Below are positions 37,665-48,341 of a DNA stretch of 64,000 nt, one piece after another (position 1 is the stretch's first letter; every line of letters begins with the position of its first letter). This DNA is from an uncultured Paracoccaceae bacterium. Its GTDB lineage: Bacteria; Pseudomonadota; Alphaproteobacteria; Rhodobacterales; Rhodobacteraceae. The position numbers and the translations under genes are program-made. The stretch is from positions 1,860,001 through 1,924,000 of the forward strand of contig CATOSU010000002.1 of NCBI GenBank assembly GCA_951812615.1. The letters run 5' to 3'. A model generated the notes under the pieces. It saw only the letters and a program-made list of their open reading frames with translations. It did not search any database and was not told the origin of the DNA.

Positions 37665-39443
37665 CTAAAGAACCTCAACCTGTTCCAGTGCCGCAACCCG
37701 GTCCAGATCCGCGGCGTAGCGATCTTTCAGCACCTTTCGGTCGGCCGCGCCGAAACCGGCAAACCCGCGCGGGTCCCGGTCCGACGCATGATCTGCCATC
37801 ACCGTCTTCCATTCCACCCGGCTCAGCGTTTCGCCGGCGTGATAGCGGCGCTGCAATGCCATCAGCGCGGCATCCGTCGCGCTGACGTTCAGGTCGCGTT
37901 CCGGTTCCTGCAGGTCCACCGTCACCGATGGCGGCAACAGCGCCCGCAGCAAATCCCGGCTGGCCCCGCGCCGCTCGTACGGCACCACGACAAAGCGCAC
38001 GGGCCGCAGTTCGTCGCGCATCTGCGCCAGCAGTTCGGGCCAGCCGCGGTCCATGTTCAGAAAGTGTTCAACCAGTTCGGAAAACGCGCGCATGGGCCGG
38101 TCCTCGGCGCGTTTGCGATAGGCTGACACGTACAGTTCGTCATAAGACCGGACCACATAGAGCAGATGCAGTTCCGCGTCCCCCAGCCCCGCCCGCATGG
38201 CCCGGAACCTCTGCTCCGAGGCGGGAAAGAACTGACCCTTGTAGAAATGGATCATCCGGCCGGGAATGTTTTCTTCGGACAGGACCACCGCTCGCCCCCG
38301 GTCCGGGCTGAGCAGGCGCACCGCATCCCGCACCGAACCGATGAATTTCCCGCTGTCGGTGGCCATCATGCCGGGCCGCGGCAGCCGCATACCCAACCGC
38401 CCGCCGGGCACACCGTCGCGACCGGGATAGGCCACATCGATCCCGGCGGCGCTCAGACCCTGCCGGTTCAGGTTCAGGCAGGACTGAAAGGAACTGGTGC
38501 CGGTCCGGTGCGATCCGGCGTGCAGAAAGACCCGCTTGGCGGTCCGCGTGGGCGCCCCGGTTTCCGGCCGCCCGGCCAGCTCGACGCCGGGCATCGCCGC
38601 AATCGTTTTGAGGTCGGCGGCATAGCGGGCCTGCAGCGTGCGCCGTTCGCCATCGGTGAACCGGTCGCCTGTGGGATCGGCGCCGGCATGGCGCGCGATC
38701 ACCTCACCGCGTTCCGCCGCGCTGACCCGCCCACCTCCGGCCAGCCGCGCCTGCAATTCCTCCAGCGCCGCCCCCGGCGCGCTGAGGTTCACGGCGCGGT
38801 CGGGTTCGCGCAGGTCCTGACCCGCCAGATCCGGCACCAGACGCGCCAGCAGCGCCCGGTTTTCGCCGCGCTGCGCATAGTCCACCACCGTCAGCCGTTC
38901 CGGCCTCAGATGGTCCTGAATACCCGCGATCAGGTCGGGCCAGCCGCCCTCGATCGCCGTCATCGCCGGCGCAAGATCGCGGAATGGCGCCACCTCCACC
39001 AGCTCGCTGCGCTTGCGATAGGCGGATTCCAGAAATCCCGCATAGTCGCGGATCACGATCAGCACCCGGATCGACGCGCCTGCGAACACCTCCCGGATCA
39101 TGTTCAGCCGCTCTTCCACGCCTGGGTAAAGCTGCCCCTTGAGCAGATGGAACATCCGCCCCGGCAGATTTTCCTCCGACAGGATCAGCGGCCGTTCCGG
39201 ATCGGGGCTGAGCGCGGCAAGGTGTTTGGCCGCCCATTGCGATTTCATCTCACGCCGGGCCGGGTTTTCCCGCGGGCTGGCAAAACGCAGCTTCAGCTGC
39301 CCGCCCGGCGCCCCGTCGCGCCCGGGATAGGCCAGATCATACCCCAGCGCCGACAACAGGTCGCGGTTCTGCGACAGGCACAGCTGAAAAGAGCTGCTTC
39401 CGGTCCGGTGCGCCCCGGCGTGAATATAAACCTGCTTGGTCAT
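37665..39443 (-). CDS. Tandem-duplicated sulfotransferase-like protein
   Basis: A 592-residue protein built from two similar halves offset by exactly 300 residues at the motif. HAGAHRTGSSSFQ at 8-20 and HAGSHRTGTSSFQ at 308-320 are P-loop-like phosphosulfate-binding segments; both halves repeat YPGRDGxPGGxL, LSEENxPGRM, RDY/RSY ... ESAYRKR/VSAYRKR, GGWPDL/RGWPEL and a closing RYAADL. Sulfotransferases of this fold move sulfate from PAPS to sugars or proteins; the acceptor is unknown. No signal peptide. The 3' flank (37620-37680) is unusually AT-rich. Two active sites in one chain is unusual. Confidence 0.75.
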   Translation of the reverse strand: MTKQVYIHAGAHRTGSSSFQLCLSQNRDLLSALGYDLAYPGRDGAPGGQLKLRFASPRENPARREMKSQWAAKHLAALSPDPERPLILSEENLPGRMFHLLKGQLYPGVEERLNMIREVFAGASIRVLIVIRDYAGFLESAYRKRSELVEVAPFRDLAPAMTAIEGGWPDLIAGIQDHLRPERLTVVDYAQRGENRALLARLVPDLAGQDLREPDRAVNLSAPGAALEELQARLAGGGRVSAAERGEVIARHAGADPTGDRFTDGERRTLQARYAADLKTIAAMPGVELAGRPETGAPTRTAKRVFLHAGSHRTGTSSFQSCLNLNRQGLSAAGIDVAYPGRDGVPGGRLGMRLPRPGMMATDSGKFIGSVRDAVRLLSPDRGRAVVLSEENIPGRMIHFYKGQFFPASEQRFRAMRAGLGDAELHLLYVVRSYDELYVSAYRKRAEDRPMRAFSELVEHFLNMDRGWPELLAQMRDELRPVRFVVVPYERRGASRDLLRALLPPSVTVDLQEPERDLNVSATDAALMALQRRYHAGETLSRVEWKTVMADHASDRDPRGFAGFGAADRKVLKDRYAADLDRVAALEQVEVL

Positions 39444-39627
39444 GATTCCCCTTTGCCCGATCCCCGCAAATATTGATGCGGAAAACCCTTGCGCGAAAGA
39501 GTGAACATCGCGCCAATTTCACCCCGCGCCGCGGCAGCCCTGCAAGGCCGCGCCTGCACCCCGATGTGCACCGCTGGACAATTCCGTGCCGCGTTGCCAC
39601 TGTCCGGCGAAATCAGGGGCCGCCGGT

Positions 39628-40569
39628 ATGCCAGCACGCAAGATCATCATCGACACCGATCCCGGACAAGACGACGCCGTTGCCATCCTGCTGGCCCTGG
39701 CCAGCCCGGAGGAGATCGATCTTCTCGGCATCACCACCGTTGCCGGCAACGTGCCGCTGGCGCTGACCTCACGCAACGCGCGCATGGTCTGTGAACTGGC
39801 CGGACGTCCGGATGTGGCCGTCTATGCCGGATGTGACCGACCGCTGCGCCACAGGCTGGTAACGGCCGAACACGTGCACGGCAAAACCGGGCTTGACGGC
39901 CCCGACCTGCCGGAACCGCAAATGCCGCTGGCCGATGGCCACGCCGTCGATTTCATCATCGACACCCTGCGCCGCCAGCCTGCCGGCACGGTCACGCTCT
40001 GCCCGCTGGGCCCGCTGACCAACATCGCAACCGCCTTCGAAAAAGCCCCTGATGTCGCCGCGCGGGTGCAGGAAATCGTGCTGATGGGCGGAGCGTATTT
40101 CGAAGTAGGCAACATCACCCCCGCGGCCGAATTCAACATTTACGTCGACCCGGAAGCCGCTGACATCGTTATGAAATCCGGCTGCGATATCACCATCGTT
40201 CCGCTCGACGTCACACACAAAGCGCTGGTCACCCAGTCCCGCAACGACGCGTTTCGCGCGCTGGGCAGCCCGGTTGGCATCGCCGTGGCCCAGATGACCG
40301 ATTTCTTCGAACGCTTCGACAAGGAGAAATACGGCTCGGCCGGCGCGCCTCTGCACGATCCCTGCGTCACCGCCTTTGTGCTGCGGCCTGACCTGTTTTC
40401 GGGCCGGCACATCAACGTGGAGATTGAAACCGGCTCGCCCCTGACCCGCGGCATGACGGTGGCAGATTGGTGGGGCGTCACCGACCGCAGCCCGAACGCC
40501 ACTTTCCTCGGCGATGTGGAGGCCGACGGCCTCTTTGCCCTGCTGACCGAACGGCTGGCCCGGTTATGA
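39628..40569 (+). CDS. Inosine/uridine-preferring nucleoside hydrolase
   Basis: A 313-residue Ca2+-dependent N-ribohydrolase. The N-terminal DTDPGQDDAVAILLAL aspartate cluster that binds calcium and ribose is intact, and VLMGGAYFEVGNITPAAEFN and the later DPCVTAFVL are typical. It splits nucleosides into ribose and free base for salvage. ATG at 39628 gives MPARKIIIDTDP; the upstream in-frame codons are leader. It overlaps the acetyltransferase gene downstream by 4 bp, so the two form an operon. Confidence 0.93.
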   Translation: MPARKIIIDTDPGQDDAVAILLALASPEEIDLLGITTVAGNVPLALTSRNARMVCELAGRPDVAVYAGCDRPLRHRLVTAEHVHGKTGLDGPDLPEPQMPLADGHAVDFIIDTLRRQPAGTVTLCPLGPLTNIATAFEKAPDVAARVQEIVLMGGAYFEVGNITPAAEFNIYVDPEAADIVMKSGCDITIVPLDVTHKALVTQSRNDAFRALGSPVGIAVAQMTDFFERFDKEKYGSAGAPLHDPCVTAFVLRPDLFSGRHINVEIETGSPLTRGMTVADWWGVTDRSPNATFLGDVEADGLFALLTERLARL

Positions 40570-41015
40570 GCGCGGCACTGCATCTGGCGCGGGCCGAGCA
40601 TCTGGACCCGGTGCTGGCGCTGGTCACCGCCTTCCACGAAGAAGAGGGCATCCAACAGGACGACGCCACGCGCCGCGCCGCGCTGTCGCCGCTGCTCGAA
40701 GGCTCGCCCTACGGCGCGGTCTATATCATCGGCCCCACCCGCGCGCCCATCGGTTACGTGGTCATCACCTTTGGCTGGTCGGTGGAGTTCGGCGGCATGG
40801 ACGGCTTTGTCGACGAGATCTACATCCGCCCCCGCGTGCGTGGCCGCGGCATCGCCACCGAAGTGTTGCTGGACCTGCCCAAGGCGCTTGCCGGGGCCGG
40901 GCTGACCGCACTGCATCTGGAGGTCGACCGCGACAACCCGACGGCCCAGCGGCTCTATGCCCGCACCGGGTTCAAGGCGCGCGAACGTTACATGCTGATG
41001 TCCCGCAGGCTCTAG
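40566..41015 (+). CDS. GNAT family N-acetyltransferase
   Basis: A 149-residue GNAT-fold protein. The acetyl-CoA-binding motif A is seen in [20 protein letters not shown], and [20 protein letters not shown] is the C-terminal motif B. The substrate is unknown. ATG overlaps the nucleoside hydrolase stop (ATGA), so expression is coupled. Length is typical. Confidence 0.88.
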   Translation: MSAALHLARAEHLDPVLALVTAFHEEEGIQQDDATRRAALSPLLEGSPYGAVYIIGPTRAPIGYVVITFGWSVEFGGMDGFVDEIYIRPRVRGRGIATEVLLDLPKALAGAGLTALHLEVDRDNPTAQRLYARTGFKARERYMLMSRRL

Positions 41016-41046
41016 CTTTCCCGCGCCCGGCTGCTACATCAGGTCC

Positions 41047-42465
41047 ATGACCCTGCACATCCCCTTCGACAACAGCTATGCTGCCCTGCCGCCCGCCTTC
41101 TATGCCCGGCAGACCCCGACACCGGTGCAGGCGCCACGGCTGATCGCCTTTAACGCCGATCTCGCCCGGCTGCTGGGCATCGAACCCGGGGACACCGGCG
41201 AGCTGGCGCAGGTTTTTGCCGGCAACCGTTTGCCCGCGGGGGCCGAACCGCTGTCCCAGCTCTATTCCGGACACCAGTTCGGGCAGTACAACCCGCAGCT
41301 GGGCGATGGCCGGGCCGTGCTGCTGGGCGAAACTGTGGGCACCGACGGCATCCGCCGCGACATTCAGCTCAAGGGCAGCGGCCGCACGCCTTATTCGCGC
41401 ATGGGCGACGGCCGCGCCTGGCTGGGTCCGGTGCTGCGCGAATATGTGATCAGCGAAGCCATGCACGCGCTGGGCATCCCCACCACCCGCGCGCTGGCGG
41501 CGGTGGAAACCGGCGAACCGGTGATCCGCGAACGCCCCCTGCCCGGCGCGGTGCTGACCCGGGTCGCCCGCAGCCACCTGCGCGTGGGCACGTTTCAGAT
41601 CTTTGCCGCCCGCGGCCAGACCGACACACTGGAGCAGCTCACCGCCTATGCCATCGCCCGCCATTACCCGGATGCGGACGGCCCGATGGGCCTGCTCACC
41701 GCTGTCCGCGACGCCCAGAGCAGGCTGATCGCGCAATGGATGGGCGCCGGTTTCATCCACGGCGTAATGAACACCGACAATTGCACCATATCGGGCGAAA
41801 CCATCGACTACGGGCCCTGCGCCTTCCTGGACAGCTACCATCCCGGCCGGGTCTACAGCTCGATCGACCACATGGGCCGCTACGCCTATGGCCGGCAGCC
41901 CGAAATCGCGGTCTGGAACATCGCCCAGCTCGCCACCGCGCTGATCCGGCAGATGCCCGACACCGAGACCGCGGTCGAACAGGCCACCGCCATCGTGCAC
42001 GCGATGCCGGGCCTGATCCACGACGCATGGCTCAGTATCTTCCGCGCCAAGATCGGCCTCGCCAGCGCCGAAGACGGCGATGAAACCCTGATCACCGACC
42101 TGCTGAACCGCATGGCCGAGAACCAGGCCGATTTCACCAACACCTTCCGGGCGCTGGCCGACGGCACCCCGCGCGACCAGTTCACCGACCCGGCCGCCTT
42201 CGATGGCTGGGCCGGGGACTGGCAGGCGCGGCTGGCCCGCGAACCCGACCCGCAGGACCTGATGCGCCGGACCAACCCCGTCTTCATCCCGCGCAACCAC
42301 CGGATCGAACAGATGATCGACGCCGCCATCGCGGGTGATTATACCCCGTTCGAACGGCTCAACACCGTGCTGGCCCGCCCCTTCACCCCGCAACCGGAGG
42401 CCGATGACCTGACCCGCCCGCCGCTGCCGGACGAAGTTGTGCCCGCCACGTTCTGCGGCACCTGA
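41047..42465 (+). CDS. selO: Protein adenylyltransferase SelO (YdiU family)
   Basis: A 472-residue pseudokinase-fold enzyme that attaches AMP to proteins in response to redox stress. Family landmarks: [62 protein letters not shown], and [23 protein letters not shown] with the catalytic metal residues. No selenocysteine codon is involved, as usual for bacteria. Length is normal (470-490). A dispersed repeat copy begins one base after its stop codon. Confidence 0.95.
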   Translation: MTLHIPFDNSYAALPPAFYARQTPTPVQAPRLIAFNADLARLLGIEPGDTGELAQVFAGNRLPAGAEPLSQLYSGHQFGQYNPQLGDGRAVLLGETVGTDGIRRDIQLKGSGRTPYSRMGDGRAWLGPVLREYVISEAMHALGIPTTRALAAVETGEPVIRERPLPGAVLTRVARSHLRVGTFQIFAARGQTDTLEQLTAYAIARHYPDADGPMGLLTAVRDAQSRLIAQWMGAGFIHGVMNTDNCTISGETIDYGPCAFLDSYHPGRVYSSIDHMGRYAYGRQPEIAVWNIAQLATALIRQMPDTETAVEQATAIVHAMPGLIHDAWLSIFRAKIGLASAEDGDETLITDLLNRMAENQADFTNTFRALADGTPRDQFTDPAAFDGWAGDWQARLAREPDPQDLMRRTNPVFIPRNHRIEQMIDAAIAGDYTPFERLNTVLARPFTPQPEADDLTRPPLPDEVVPATFCGT

Positions 42466-42466
42466 T

Positions 42467-42495
42467 TTCATCTTTGTCCAAATACTCCCGGGGGG
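42467..42495. repeat. Dispersed AAATACTCCCGGGG element, copy 5
   Basis: TTCATCTTTGTCCAAATACT followed by CCCGGGGGG, one base after the selO stop codon. The usual GC hairpin is replaced by a G/C-rich run, and hairpin cluster D follows directly. Confidence 0.7.
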
Positions 42496-42518
42496 TCCGG
42501 GGGGCGGCGCGCGCCCGG

Positions 42519-42563
42519 CGCGAATTGTCGACAATTCGCGCATTTTTCGTCACCGAAAAATGC
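42519..42563. repeat. Tandem hairpin cluster D
   Basis: The palindrome GCGAATTGTCGACAATTCGC (42520-42539), identical to the one at 18104 and extended to 22 nt by flanking C and G, followed by a 10-4-10 hairpin with arm GCATTTTTCG (42540-42563). It lies between the convergent selO and EamA genes, ending 2 bp before the EamA stop codon. Confidence 0.8.
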
Positions 42564-42564
42564 C

Positions 42565-43440
42565 TCACTTCCGGTTGATCAGGAAGATCCCCGCCGCCAC
42601 CAGCGCCAGCGCGCCCCAGATCTGTACGCCAGTCTCCTCGCCCAGCAGCAGCCAACCGAACACCACCGCAAAGACCGGCGACAGGAACGCAAAGCTGGCC
42701 ACGCCGCTGGCGCGGTAGACCTTCATCAGGTAAAACCACGCCAGAAATCCAAGGCTCGCCACGCAGACGGTCTGGAACGCCAGCCCGGCATAGTGGATCG
42801 CCGACGGATCCCGGGTCAGCCCGCCGAAAAGCGGCGCCAGCGCCAGCAGGATCACCGCCGACGGGATCAGCTGAAACAGCATCTGGGTTTCGGCCTGCAC
42901 CCGCGCCAGCGGCGTCAGCCGCACCAGAAGCGCAATCGCCGCCCAGCCCAGCGACCCTGCCAGCGCCATCAGGTCACCGGCCAGGCTGCCCTGTCCGTCG
43001 CCCCGGTCCAGCAGCGCCCAGACCACCCCGGCCATGCCCAGAACCAGCCCCAGCATCCGCAGGCCGCTGAGCCGTTCGCCCGGCAGCAGGAAATGCGCCG
43101 CCAGCGAAAGCCAGACCGGCATGGTGTAGAACATGATCGAGGCCCGGGCCACCGTCGTCAGATCAAGTGCTAGGTACAGGCATATGAATTCATAGGCAAA
43201 AAACGTCCCCGACACGATCCCCCAGAACATCACACCGGGCCCGATGACGAATGTCAGCCCGCGCAGCCGCATCCAGGCGAGGATCACGAAAGTCGCCCCG
43301 AAAGACCGCAGCCCGGCCTGAAACACCGGGTCGAAACCGCCGCCGGTGACCTTGATCACCACCTGGTTAAAGGCAAGCAGGGCGGAAAACCCGATCAGGG
43401 CCGCCGCGCCGATCCCATCGACTGCACGCTTCTCGTCCAT
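42565..43440 (-). CDS. EamA/DMT family transporter
   Basis: A 291-residue inner-membrane protein with ten predicted helices in two EamA repeats (first half from AALIGFSALLAFNQVVIKV, second from GDLMALAGSLGWAAIALLVR), ending in a basic LINRK. DMT exporters move amino acids, metabolites or nucleotide sugars; the substrate cannot be predicted. It is divergent from the Fur/Mur gene with 117 bp between starts. It ends at hairpin cluster D. Confidence 0.9.
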   Translation of the reverse strand: MDEKRAVDGIGAAALIGFSALLAFNQVVIKVTGGGFDPVFQAGLRSFGATFVILAWMRLRGLTFVIGPGVMFWGIVSGTFFAYEFICLYLALDLTTVARASIMFYTMPVWLSLAAHFLLPGERLSGLRMLGLVLGMAGVVWALLDRGDGQGSLAGDLMALAGSLGWAAIALLVRLTPLARVQAETQMLFQLIPSAVILLALAPLFGGLTRDPSAIHYAGLAFQTVCVASLGFLAWFYLMKVYRASGVASFAFLSPVFAVVFGWLLLGEETGVQIWGALALVAAGIFLINRK

Positions 43441-43557
43441 GCGCCCACAGGATGGTGGATGCCGGACAGTGTCAAGATGCTCAGGCCCGCAAAGGGGGTG
43501 GCGGCGTCAGGCATTTCTGGCTACACCGCGCCCCACGTCAGACTTGCCGGAGCCGGG

Positions 43558-43968
43558 ATGCCCGATACGATCCTTTCACGCTGCGAGGCCAGAGGCCTGC
43601 GCATGACCGGCCAGCGCCGGGTGATTGCTCAGGTGCTGGCCGACAGCGCCGATCATCCTGATGTCGAAGAGCTTTATGCCCGCGCCAGCGCCAATGATCC
43701 CAACATCTCACTGGCAACGGTCTATCGCACGGTCAAACTGTTCGAGGAGGCCGGCATTCTCGACAAGGTCGAGTTCGGCGACGGCCGCGCCCGCTATGAA
43801 GATGCCGAGCGTGACCACCATGACCACCTGATCGATCTCAGCAGCGGCAAGGTCATCGAATTCGTCGACCCTGAGATCGAGGCACTGCAGGAAAAGATCG
43901 CGCGCAAGCTGGGCTACGAGCTGCGCGGACACCGGCTGGAGCTCTACGGCGTACCGCTCAAGCGCTGA
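43558..43968 (+). CDS. Fur family regulator, Mur-like
   Basis: A 136-residue Fur-fold repressor. The winged helix (LRMTGQRRVIAQVLADSADHPDVEELY, ISLATVYRTVKLFEEAGI) and the metal site DHHDHLIDLSSGKVIEF are clear. The CxxC structural zinc motif of E. coli Fur is absent (SSGK instead), which is the pattern of alphaproteobacterial Mur, a manganese-responsive repressor. The name is therefore left open. Irr is excluded because its HHH motif context is missing. ATG at 43558 is preferred; an upstream in-frame extension to 43459 is weak. Confidence 0.88.
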   Translation: MPDTILSRCEARGLRMTGQRRVIAQVLADSADHPDVEELYARASANDPNISLATVYRTVKLFEEAGILDKVEFGDGRARYEDAERDHHDHLIDLSSGKVIEFVDPEIEALQEKIARKLGYELRGHRLELYGVPLKR

Positions 43969-44285
43969 TCGTCTCGTCGTCATAACAATGCCATGTGCCG
44001 GCGTGGCCGTCAGCGCCTTGCCGGCGATCCCAAAGGGCCGCCGAAGGCAGACGCCATAGCGCCCGGTGGCCGTGTTTGCGCAAACCGGATCGTGTCATGG
44101 CCGCTCGCGATCCGTCCTGAAACCCTCCTGGCGGTTTCTCCATTGACGGCCCGGGGCACACCGGACCGGCAGATCCGGATCTGCCGGGTCGTCGCGTCAC
44201 CTCCCTGCCCACACCGGATTGAGTGGTTGCATCGCTGCGGCCAAACGCGCACTGCTGCCGGGTCGGCAACCGCGGGGAGCGCGAT
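43969..44285. other. 317-bp gap with one weak minus-strand open frame
   Basis: Between fur/mur and the EamA gene there is no well-supported gene. On the minus strand 43958-44098 could encode 46 residues from ATG (LWRLPSAALWDRRQGADG, ending TWHCYDDETISA), overlapping the fur/mur 3' end by 11 bp. Its Trp/Arg/Cys content looks somewhat protein-like but there is no independent support. The segment 44150-44285 should hold the EamA promoter. Confidence 0.3.
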
Positions 44286-46500
<2,215 letters not shown>

Positions 46501-46506
46501 CGGCAC

Positions 46507-46571
46507 GGCGAATAGTCGACAATTCGCCTAAAAGTCGTGAACGACTTTTGGGCAATTCATCAATGAATTGC
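46507..46571. repeat. Tandem hairpin cluster E
   Basis: Three hairpins after enolase: 46507-46528 (GTCGAC-centred, one mismatch), AAAAGTCGT-GA-ACGACTTTT (46530-46549, perfect) and GCAATTCATCAATGAATTGC (46552-46571, perfect). Same style as clusters A, B and D. Confidence 0.8.
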
Positions 46572-46604
46572 CGCCCCGCGCGACACTGGCGGGGCGGTTT
46601 TGTG
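46571..46604 (+). terminator. Intrinsic terminator of eno
   Basis: A perfect 9-bp stem CCGCCCCGC with a 9-nt loop, followed by TTTT and G. It begins on the last base of hairpin cluster E. Confidence 0.78.
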
Positions 46605-46701
46605 CGCATCGTGATGTCCCGCCGATGATCCCGCCCGGGCAGTAGAGGCAAGCCGCGCAAGCTCCGGTATAGTCGGGGCGATTCGTGGCCGGAGGTGTGT
46701 T

Positions 46702-48309
46702 GTGCGTTCCCTTGTTCTGGCATTGGTGATGGTCTGGATGCTGCCCGGCGTGCTGGCGGCCGAGAAACGGCTGGGCCTCGTGATCGGCAATGACAGCTAT
46801 CGCGATGTGCCACAGCTGGAACTGGCACGGGCCGATGCGCGGGCCATCTCGGACGCGCTGAGCGGTCAGGGGTTCGAGATCCTCACGCTTCTGGACGGGT
46901 CGCGCCGGGACATGAACCGGACGATTTCCGAGTTCACTCACAAGCTGGAACCGGGAGACACGGCCTTTGTCTTCTTTGCCGGGCACGGCGTGGAAATCGA
47001 CGGCGAAAACTACCTGTTGCCGACCGATATCGCGCTGCTTGGTTCGGGCGAACAGGATTTCGTCAAATCCGAGAGCATCGCGCTGTCCGCCCTGCTGGAT
47101 CGGGTGCGCGCGACAGGGACCCGCACGACAATCGCGGTGATCGACGCCTGCCGCGAAAATCCCTTTGCCACCGCCGCCGGTCGCAGCATTGGCCGGGCGC
47201 GCGGGCTGGGCCGGATCACGGCGCCGCAGGGGACCTTCGTGATCTTCTCGGCCGGCGCCGGGCAACTGGCGCTGGACCGTCTGAATGACAGCGACACCGG
47301 GCGCAATTCGGTCTTCACCCGGCTTTTCCTGCCCCGGATTGCAGATCCCGAGCTGGAATTGCGTCCCATGATGTCGGAACTGCGCACCGAGGTGCGTGCG
47401 CTGGCCCGCACCGTGAACCACGATCAGTTCCCGGCCTATTACGATGAATTGCTGGGCGAGTTTTTCTTTGCGACGGCGGAGCCGGCCTCTTTCGGCACCG
47501 CAGCCGCAGAGCCCGGGCCGGATCCGGCCGGCGGGCTGATCCGCGAGGATTTCGCGCTGGCCCGCAGCATCGGCAGTGTCGAGGCCTATGACGCGTTCCT
47601 TGAGCGCTATGCAGGCGAAAGCGACGATTTCACGGTCCAGCTCGCGCGGCAGCTCCGCGATAAGCTGGCCGGGCGCACCGAGGCACCGGCCCCCGCAGAG
47701 GAAGCGCCTGTCGAAACCGCCGCAGTGCAGGCCGCCCAACCTGCAAACCGGCGGGACATCATCCGGCTGACGCAGGAAAAGCTGAACACGCTGAACTGCA
47801 AGGCGGGGTCCGCGGACGGCATTGCCGGGCGGCGGACACGGGACGCGTTTGCCCGGTTCGGCGCCGCCAATACGAATGTCCCGGGCGATGCTTCGCTGGG
47901 GTCGCAGGCCGCGCTTGACGCGGTTTCATCCGCTGACGCCACCGCCTGTCCGGTGGTCGCCAGAACCGCCGAACCGGCCCCCGGCACCACGGCATCCGCC
48001 TCAGATCCGGCGCCGGCGGCCCTGTCGCTCAGCGGAACGTGGAGCTTCTCGGCCAAATGCGCGCTTTTCGTCCAAAGCCGGGGCACCGTCCGGTTCCGGC
48101 AGGTCAGCGGCAATTTCTATCAGGCCACAATCAGTGACAATCTGGGCAATAACGGCCATGCTGAGGTTTACCTGAACGGGCGCGATATTGTCTCGACCGA
48201 GTACTTCCCCGGCATCACCAACAAGTTCCACGGACGCCTCGCGCCCGACGGTCAGAGCTATTCCGGCACCAGTTCGAACACCTGTGCCGTTTACGCCCGC
48301 CGGAACTAG
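46702..48309 (+). CDS. Exported caspase-like (C14) protein with peptidoglycan-binding-like domain
   Basis: A 535-residue protein. A Sec signal (LVLALVMVWMLPGVLAA) is followed by a p20 caspase domain with catalytic His95 in FFAGHGVEID and Cys150 in VIDACRENPF; RNSVFTRLFL is typical of bacterial orthocaspases. Residues 295-335 (SIGSVEAYDAFLERYAG) look like a linker helix; about 355-400 (DIIRLTQEKLNTLNCKAGSADG, then RRTRDAFARFG) resemble a PG_binding_1 domain; the C-terminal 100 residues are beta-rich and end with a CAVY tail. The start is GTG at 46702, fixed by GGAGGT six bases upstream. It probably acts in the periplasm; the target is unknown. Confidence 0.88.
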   Translation: MRSLVLALVMVWMLPGVLAAEKRLGLVIGNDSYRDVPQLELARADARAISDALSGQGFEILTLLDGSRRDMNRTISEFTHKLEPGDTAFVFFAGHGVEIDGENYLLPTDIALLGSGEQDFVKSESIALSALLDRVRATGTRTTIAVIDACRENPFATAAGRSIGRARGLGRITAPQGTFVIFSAGAGQLALDRLNDSDTGRNSVFTRLFLPRIADPELELRPMMSELRTEVRALARTVNHDQFPAYYDELLGEFFFATAEPASFGTAAAEPGPDPAGGLIREDFALARSIGSVEAYDAFLERYAGESDDFTVQLARQLRDKLAGRTEAPAPAEEAPVETAAVQAAQPANRRDIIRLTQEKLNTLNCKAGSADGIAGRRTRDAFARFGAANTNVPGDASLGSQAALDAVSSADATACPVVARTAEPAPGTTASASDPAPAALSLSGTWSFSAKCALFVQSRGTVRFRQVSGNFYQATISDNLGNNGHAEVYLNGRDIVSTEYFPGITNKFHGRLAPDGQSYSGTSSNTCAVYARRN

Positions 48310-48341
48310 GCCGGCCCGCGGGTCCGGATGCGGCGCCGGGA

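Noticed and set aside
43558-43968. Calling the Fur-family gene Irr because Irr-like boxes are present in the window
   Set aside because: The sequence has the classic Fur/Mur DHHDHLI metal site and lacks the Irr-type HHH context; the irr gene is probably elsewhere.
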